Shown in pieces: positions 4,433-8,882 of a stretch of DNA of 8,882 nucleotides. A program made the position numbers and the translations under genes. Source of the stretch: an uncultured bacterium (GTDB lineage Bacteria; Cyanobacteriota; Vampirovibrionia; Gastranaerophilales; Gastranaerophilaceae). Under the pieces are notes generated by a model. It saw only the letters and a list, made by a program, of their open reading frames with translations, searched no databases and was not told the origin of the DNA. Numbering within the stretch: the stretch's first letter is position 1; each line of letters opens with the position of its first letter. The stretch spans positions 1 to 8,882 of the forward strand of contig CAMAGQ010000065.1 of NCBI GenBank assembly GCA_945833895.1, in the 5' to 3' direction.

Positions 4433-6341
4433 AATTTACTTGCAAAACATCATCCCTGATAAATGTTCTTGAGTATTTTATCCCTAAAATTCGTTTTTCT
4501 TTATACATTTTTGTTCTCTCTGAAGTCAAAAGCGGTAGTCCCAAAATTTTCAATTTTGTTATATTCCCTTTTCGCTTTTTCGAATAAAACACATTAATGA
4601 TTTCTTTACCAATTTTAGACACCATATATTTTGAATAATTGTTCTTGAACGGCGAAAATTTCAAATAGTAGTAGTATCTTTTTTTGTTTGGATGTTCGCA
4701 ATTCTTTTGCCACGGTTTTAAACAGGAATTGAAATGTATTACGACAGGGTGCTGCAATGCGTAATCAATATCTTTTTGGTCGTATTGAGTGTAATCTTCT
4801 GCAATAGCGGTATTCCATTGCAAATTAAATCTCGGCGATACAAATTTAATTTTGTCCTTAAAGGTATAATTCATTACATCCTGATCAAGCCATTTTAAAA
4901 TTCCCAGTTTTTGCAGTTTTTGAGTATTTTGAAACAATAAGTCAGAAATATCATCTTCAACCCATTTTCTTATATTAATCAACATCATGCCGGCATTAAA
5001 TATTGTATCGGTCTTGAGTCTTTTGGCATCGTCAGGTGCTCCGCTATATAACTCCTCAACCGCTGCAATATAATTACCTTCAATATTAGTATTCCAAAGT
5101 TCTTTCAAACTGTCTTCAACAACAATATCACTATCAAGGTACAAACACTTTTCTAAATTCGGTTTTAACAACGGTATCAAATATCTGTAATATGTTTGCT
5201 TTGGTATATGAGAGGAGTCAGGTGTCAGCGGACAGTCTTTAAACAACGATAAATCGACTTTTATATATTCGATTTCAAAAGGTTTAATATTTTTGCATTG
5301 ATTTAATTTCTCTTTATTTTTCCGTGTAATTCCGCCGTCTAAAATATAAAATCTGAAATCTTCCGATGGCAGAGAATTTTTTAAAATCGAAGTTATTGCT
5401 GTTGCAAGATGTTGTACAAAATCGTTTCCCGATGCAAAAAACACGTCTATAACAACATTTTCTCCAAGATGTCTTTTTTCAAATTTTTCAATCCCGCTAT
5501 ACGGCACGATATCAGTGTATTTTTTCATTGCCTCAAGAATATTGCTGATTGCCTTTTTATTATTTACGTCAAAAGGGTATTTATAGACAGAATGTCTTGC
5601 TTGTCGTGCTTCTTTATCTGAATTATAAAATCTTCTAAGCAAGGCTTGCCTTGTTCGTTCCGCTGATTTATCTTGAATTTTGGCAAATTTTGATGTCATT
5701 GTGGAACTTTTTTTATGGCATCTGTAATTCAAAAGTTCAATCGGCAAGTTTGCAATTTTTCCGCCGCAAAAAATAATATCTTTCCATAGTCTGTAATCTT
5801 CCGCGTACAATTCTTTGACGTTATATTTCAGATTAAATTGTTCGATAAAAGATTTTCTAATCATAACGGTCGGATGACAAATCGGATTATAGAAATTTAT
5901 TGCAACTGCCATTTCATCTGCATCTGAGATATTAACCCAGGTTTTTCTGGTCGTATCGCCGAAAATATTTATGAAAGTTCCAAGAAGTACGACATCTTGA
6001 TGTTCATCAAGATATTTTACCTGATATTCAAACCTTTTCGGCAAGGAAATATCATCGTCATCCATTCGTGCAATGTACTCACCTTTTGCCAGTTTGAACC
6101 CTTTTATAAGATTCAATGTATAATTTATATTTTTAGGATTTTTGATAAGTGTAATTCTGTCGTCTTGGCTTGCTAGATTTTCTATAACTTCGACTGTATT
6201 ATCAGTTGAACCGTTGTCAAAGACTATCAGTTCAAAATCAGAAAAAGTTTGATTTAGAATTGACAGGATTGCCGTTTTGGCGTAATCCGCACGATTATAA
6301 ACCGACATTACAACAGATATTTTTGGTGTTATTTTCTTCAT
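4431..6341 (-). CDS. Two-domain glycosyltransferase (GT2-type + GT8-type)
   Basis: Numbering is from ATG at 6341 (636 residues). Residues about 6-230 are a GT2 (GT-A fold) transferase: ISVVMSVYNRADY, DNGSTDNT at 42-49 for nucleotide binding, an acidic DDDD metal site at 94-97, and ED at 181-182 as a likely catalytic pair. Residues about 295-570 are a GT8 (LgtC/RfaJ-like) transferase: VVIDVFFASGNDF, the metal-binding DSD at 403-405, FNAGMMLI at 448-455, LDQDVMN at 485-491, and HFN...KPW at 536-544. Both sites look intact, so it could add two sugars in sequence to a surface glycan at the inner face of the membrane. The tail holds two similar short segments (LKILGLPLL and KRILGIKYS). The start is ATG 6341 because AAAGGGA lies at 6348-6354 and the GT2 domain begins at once; the longer frame begins with TTG at 6428, deep inside rfbG. 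It overlaps rfbG by 47 bases. Sugar donors cannot be assigned. Confidence 0.9.
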   Translation of the reverse strand: MKKITPKISVVMSVYNRADYAKTAILSILNQTFSDFELIVFDNGSTDNTVEVIENLASQDDRITLIKNPKNINYTLNLIKGFKLAKGEYIARMDDDDISLPKRFEYQVKYLDEHQDVVLLGTFINIFGDTTRKTWVNISDADEMAVAINFYNPICHPTVMIRKSFIEQFNLKYNVKELYAEDYRLWKDIIFCGGKIANLPIELLNYRCHKKSSTMTSKFAKIQDKSAERTRQALLRRFYNSDKEARQARHSVYKYPFDVNNKKAISNILEAMKKYTDIVPYSGIEKFEKRHLGENVVIDVFFASGNDFVQHLATAITSILKNSLPSEDFRFYILDGGITRKNKEKLNQCKNIKPFEIEYIKVDLSLFKDCPLTPDSSHIPKQTYYRYLIPLLKPNLEKCLYLDSDIVVEDSLKELWNTNIEGNYIAAVEELYSGAPDDAKRLKTDTIFNAGMMLINIRKWVEDDISDLLFQNTQKLQKLGILKWLDQDVMNYTFKDKIKFVSPRFNLQWNTAIAEDYTQYDQKDIDYALQHPVVIHFNSCLKPWQKNCEHPNKKRYYYYLKFSPFKNNYSKYMVSKIGKEIINVFYSKKRKGNITKLKILGLPLLTSERTKMYKEKRILGIKYSRTFIRDDVLQVN

Positions 6342-7461
6342 TACTAATCCCTTTACTGTTAAGCGTTTCTTTCTCCCAGAGGTAGCCTTTATCAATGTGT
6401 GCTTGAATTTGCATTTTACAAAACTCAAACATATCCTTATTTTTTAGTGCTTCTTTGTACCAATCTACCGTAAATTCAATAGATTCCTGCAAACTTAGCA
6501 TAGCCTTCCATTGAAGAGTTCTGTAGGCTTTAGTCACATCAACGTTAAGCAGCGTATTTTCATGAAGAGTTTCTTGTCCTGAAATATCAACGATTTTGCC
6601 TTTACCGTAGTAATTAACAAGATATTCAACAATTTCCATAACAGTTTTGTTGCATTCAATTGAAGGTCCGAAATTAAACGGTTCAAGGTATTTACCCGGT
6701 TCTTCCATGAGTTTTTGTCCTAATCTTAAGTACCCGCTTAGAGGTTCTAATACGTGTTCCCATGGGCGTGTTGCCTGAGGATTTCGTATTTCAATATCTC
6801 GCCCTTCTTCAATCGCCCTCATACAATCAGGGATTAAGCGGTTTTCCGACCAATCTCCACCGCCGATAACGTTTCCTGCTCGGGCAGAGCAAAGTGAAAC
6901 ACCGTGCTGAGAATAGGTTTTGGGGTTGAAGTATGAATTTCTGTAAGATGAAATCAAAAGTTCCGCACAGCCTTTTGATGAGGAATACGGGTCGTAACCG
7001 CCCATTCTGTCTGTTTCCTTGTAAGCCCAGATTTGTTCAAGATTTTCATAGCACTTGTCGGAGGTTATCATAACAACCGTTTTTACAAAATCAAACTTTC
7101 TGACTGCTTCAAGAATGTTCAATGAACCTAAGATATTTGTTTCATAGGTAAATTTCGGACTTTTGTAACCCGTTCTGACAAGGGCTTGAGCAGCTAAGTG
7201 AAAAATTATTTGAGGTTTATATTTTGCAATAACACTTTCAAGTTTTTCACTATCTCTTATGTCGCCCGTAATATCAGCGTAAAGATGTTTGTGCAGACAT
7301 GAAGCGTTATAATTATCTTTTATTGAATTTGGTTCAAGTGCATACCCGACAACCTTTGCTCCAAGCATTGTAAGCCAAATAGATAGCCAACTGCCTTTAA
7401 ACCCCGTATGCCCCGTAACAAGTACGACTTTATCCTTATAAACATTGTTAAAATCAGACAT
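6295..7461 (-). CDS. rfbG: CDP-glucose 4,6-dehydratase
   Basis: RfbG, an extended short-chain dehydrogenase/reductase, converts CDP-D-glucose to CDP-4-keto-6-deoxy-D-glucose with tightly bound NAD+, the committed step to CDP-deoxysugars. The cofactor motif TGHTGFKGSW (about residues 16-25) is characteristic of this enzyme rather than of dTDP-glucose dehydratases. HLAAQALVR follows near 88-96, then TSDKCYEN (133-140) and the catalytic pair Y159/K163 in YSSSK. RAGNVIGGGDW (194-204) and TRPWEHVLEP (231-240) are further hallmarks. Length is 388 residues, with an extra tail of about 20 residues after GYLWEKE that overlaps the next gene. The start is ATG 7461 with AAAGGAGAG at 7467-7475, overlapping the preceding stop by 8 bases, which suggests coupled translation. 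Confidence 0.96.
   Translation of the reverse strand: MSDFNNVYKDKVVLVTGHTGFKGSWLSIWLTMLGAKVVGYALEPNSIKDNYNASCLHKHLYADITGDIRDSEKLESVIAKYKPQIIFHLAAQALVRTGYKSPKFTYETNILGSLNILEAVRKFDFVKTVVMITSDKCYENLEQIWAYKETDRMGGYDPYSSSKGCAELLISSYRNSYFNPKTYSQHGVSLCSARAGNVIGGGDWSENRLIPDCMRAIEEGRDIEIRNPQATRPWEHVLEPLSGYLRLGQKLMEEPGKYLEPFNFGPSIECNKTVMEIVEYLVNYYGKGKIVDISGQETLHENTLLNVDVTKAYRTLQWKAMLSLQESIEFTVDWYKEALKNKDMFEFCKMQIQAHIDKGYLWEKETLNSKGISNEENNTKNICCNVGL
6348..6354 (-). promoter_or_regulatory. Ribosome-binding site deciding the glycosyltransferase start
   Basis: AAAGGGA on the minus strand lies 6 bases before ATG at 6341. It lies inside the rfbG coding region and favours this start over the in-frame TTG at 6428. 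Confidence 0.6.
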
Positions 7462-8368
7462 TTACACTCTCCTTTAATTTATCTTTCCACCAATCAACAG
7501 TTAATTTTAACCCTTCATCAAGGGTGTATTTTTGCTCCCAATTTAAGGATTTTAATTTTTCGTTGCTTCCGACGGTTAAATTTTCTTCAAATGCGGCAGG
7601 AACAGCCCCCCAGAGAATTTTACCTTTAAAGTTTGTCAACTGAGCAATTTTAGTCACTATTTCACACAGTTGAACGGCTTTTCCCGAGCAAATATTCACA
7701 GCACCTTGAATATCGCTTTCAAAAACTTTTATAATTCCGTCGACAGTGTCCTCAAGATACAAATAATCTTGAAATTTCGAGCAATTACTTACTTTGATAT
7801 CTTCGCCTTTCAGACAGGAAATTATTACACTCGGCATTAAACGCTGAGGTTTTTCATTCTTACCGTATAGATTGAAAATTCTAAGCCACTTGAACTGGCA
7901 GCCGTTTTGCCCGCAATAGACTTTAAGAATTTTGTACATAGAATTTTTACAAGTTCCGTACATAGTTTTTTCGCCGCACGGGGTTTCATCTTCAATAAAA
8001 TACCCGTATTTGTAGTCGTATTCAGAAACAGAGCCTGCTCCTGCGAACTTTTCTCCGCCGTTTTCGACAAAGGATTTGACTAAATTAAGCGTTGCAACAC
8101 TCCAATCAAGGTTTGCATTTGTTGAATGACAGCCCTTACCGACGTACCACGCAAGGTGAATTAAATTTTTAAACTTGTATTCTTTTAAAAAACTGTCACA
8201 GATTTTCCGGTTAAATAAGTCAACGTGATGCTGAATTAATCCGTTTTGTTCTTCTAAGCGTACGGAATGGACGATTGAGTGTACTTCAAAACCTTTTGCG
8301 ATAAGGTTTTGAATTAAACTTTGCCCGATAAAACCGCTCCCTCCTGTTATAAGTATTCTTTTATCCAT
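7454..8368 (-). CDS. NAD-dependent epimerase/dehydratase, probable CDP-4-keto-6-deoxyhexose reductase or epimerase
   Basis: This is an extended SDR of 304 residues. The nucleotide-binding motif GGSGFIG is at about 9-15, the catalytic serine region AGSVSEYD is near 111-118, and the YxxxK pair is Y137/K141 in YGTCK. LRIFNLYG (162-169) and the C-terminal LDEGLKLTVDWWK are also typical of GalE-like proteins. It sits between rfbF and rfbG, where other bacteria encode enzymes such as CDP-abequose or CDP-paratose synthase that reduce the 4-keto group. Its exact product cannot be read from sequence. The start is ATG 8368 because a near-ideal AGGAGGT lies at 8373-8379 and the fold begins directly after it; the longer frame starts with GTG at 8422 inside rfbF. 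The gap to the rfbF stop is only 2 bases, and it overlaps rfbG by 8. Confidence 0.85.
   Translation of the reverse strand: MDKRILITGGSGFIGQSLIQNLIAKGFEVHSIVHSVRLEEQNGLIQHHVDLFNRKICDSFLKEYKFKNLIHLAWYVGKGCHSTNANLDWSVATLNLVKSFVENGGEKFAGAGSVSEYDYKYGYFIEDETPCGEKTMYGTCKNSMYKILKVYCGQNGCQFKWLRIFNLYGKNEKPQRLMPSVIISCLKGEDIKVSNCSKFQDYLYLEDTVDGIIKVFESDIQGAVNICSGKAVQLCEIVTKIAQLTNFKGKILWGAVPAAFEENLTVGSNEKLKSLNWEQKYTLDEGLKLTVDWWKDKLKESVNV
7467..7475 (-). promoter_or_regulatory. Shine-Dalgarno site of rfbG
   Basis: AAAGGAGAG on the minus strand lies 5 bases before ATG at 7461, within the end of the preceding SDR gene. This fits translational coupling. Confidence 0.8.
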
Positions 8369-8370
8369 TA

Positions 8371-8882
8371 TTACCTCCTGAAACTCATATCTAACACTTG
8401 CTGATTGCCCCAAACTTTCCACGGAGCATTATTTTCTTCCCAGAAATTGTTTAGTTCAATTTTATCTTTAAGTGTATCCATCGGACGCCAGAAACCGTCA
8501 TGCTTAAAGGCATTTATCTGTCCGTCAAGAGCAAGTCTTTCAAGCGGTTTCTTTTCAAAAATCTCGTTGTCGTTATCATCTTCGATATAATTAAAGACTT
8601 CAGGTTCACAGACAAAAAATCCGCCATTTATCCACGCACCGTCACCTTTTGGTTTTTCACGGAACGCAGTTACCGAGTTGTTTAAGTTTATTTCTAACGC
8701 TCCAAATCTTCCCGAAGGTTGAACAGCGGTCATCGTCATCATTTTGCTTGATTTTTTATGAGATTCTAACAAATCCTTTATATTAACATTGCTCACACCG
8801 TCGCCGTAGGTTAGCATAAATCGTTCATCGCCTACATACTCTTGGGCATGTTTTATTCTTCCGCCGGTCATTGTGTTTTGTC
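8371..8882 (-). CDS. rfbF: Glucose-1-phosphate cytidylyltransferase, C-terminal part (cut by window edge)
   Basis: RfbF makes CDP-glucose from CTP and glucose 1-phosphate and supplies RfbG. About 170 C-terminal residues of a protein usually near 257 are present. Family blocks are plain: MTGGRIKHAQEYVGDE, FMLTYGDGVSNVNI with the metal-binding D of YGDGV, AVQPSGRFGALE, EKPKGDGAWINGGFFV, a PLERLA segment, and FWRPMDTLKDK. The closing APWKVW is also typical. The frame runs off the right edge, with NT before MTGG as in full-length homologues, so the ATG at 8871 is internal and the true start lies outside. The stop at 8371 is 2 bases from the start of the SDR gene. This is the most upstream operon gene visible; the operon promoter must lie beyond the window. 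Confidence 0.96.
   Translation of the reverse strand, partial: QNTMTGGRIKHAQEYVGDERFMLTYGDGVSNVNIKDLLESHKKSSKMMTMTAVQPSGRFGALEINLNNSVTAFREKPKGDGAWINGGFFVCEPEVFNYIEDDNDNEIFEKKPLERLALDGQINAFKHDGFWRPMDTLKDKIELNNFWEENNAPWKVWGNQQVLDMSFRR
8373..8379 (-). promoter_or_regulatory. Shine-Dalgarno site deciding the SDR gene start
   Basis: AGGAGGT on the minus strand, a near-perfect anti-16S match, lies 4 bases before ATG at 8368 and overlaps the rfbF stop codon. It rules strongly for 8368 over the GTG at 8422. Confidence 0.85.

Noticed and set aside
6342..6428. Longer glycosyltransferase start at 6428 giving 665 residues
   Set aside because: That start is TTG and lies deep in rfbG. ATG 6341 has AAAGGGA in place and the GT2 domain begins immediately after it.
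8369..8422. Longer SDR start at 8422 giving 322 residues
   Set aside because: That start is GTG inside rfbF. ATG 8368 has a near-perfect AGGAGGT and leaves the normal N-terminus of the fold.
8869..8871. ATG at 8871 as the start of rfbF
   Set aside because: The frame continues to the window edge and the family has about 90 more residues before this point, so the methionine is internal.
1..8882. CRISPR array, insertion sequence, tRNA, phage or defence genes
   Set aside because: No regularly spaced direct repeats, transposase or integrase frames, cloverleaf sequences or defence-type domains were seen on either strand.

Overview
This is an AT-rich bacterial window holding a conserved translation block (ribosomal protein S2 and elongation factor Ts) flanked on both sides by surface-polysaccharide genes. 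The host is not certain. The low GC, good Shine-Dalgarno sites, LicD and CDP-sugar genes and a SIMPL-domain envelope protein fit a gut-type, non-photosynthetic relative of Cyanobacteria (Gastranaerophilales-like) or another low-GC gut lineage. That assignment is a tentative impression, not a computed placement. No mobile element, CRISPR array, tRNA or rRNA is visible.

Layout, plus strand first. A LicD-family phosphotransferase gene (8-874) is followed by a 231-base gap with a promoter candidate and a structured leader, then rpsB (1106-1867). A 121-base gap that folds into a long stem leads to tsf (1989-2852) and a bidirectional terminator. A SIMPL-domain protein lies on the minus strand (2948-3676). 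A divergent plus-strand gene encodes a 163-residue protein I do not recognise (3792-4283). It is followed by about 130 bases of GC-rich, foldable sequence ending in a strong intrinsic terminator (4291-4432), which is a candidate structured RNA or an elaborate 3' UTR.

The rest, 4431 to the right edge, is one tightly packed minus-strand operon, read from right to left: rfbF (glucose-1-phosphate cytidylyltransferase, cut by the window edge), an NAD-dependent epimerase/reductase, rfbG (CDP-glucose 4,6-dehydratase), and a two-domain glycosyltransferase with a GT2-type domain followed by a GT8-type domain. RfbF makes CDP-glucose and RfbG makes CDP-4-keto-6-deoxyglucose. The SDR protein is the obvious candidate to reduce or epimerise that product. 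The fused transferase could add two sugars to a growing O-antigen or capsule-like glycan. LicD, on the other side of the translation block, would decorate such a glycan with a phospho-substituent.

Nothing here is clearly a new defence or mobile system. The most interesting unexplained signals are in RNA: the 4291-4432 element with a possible pseudoknot, the rpsB leader, and the 16-bp bulged stem between rpsB and tsf.
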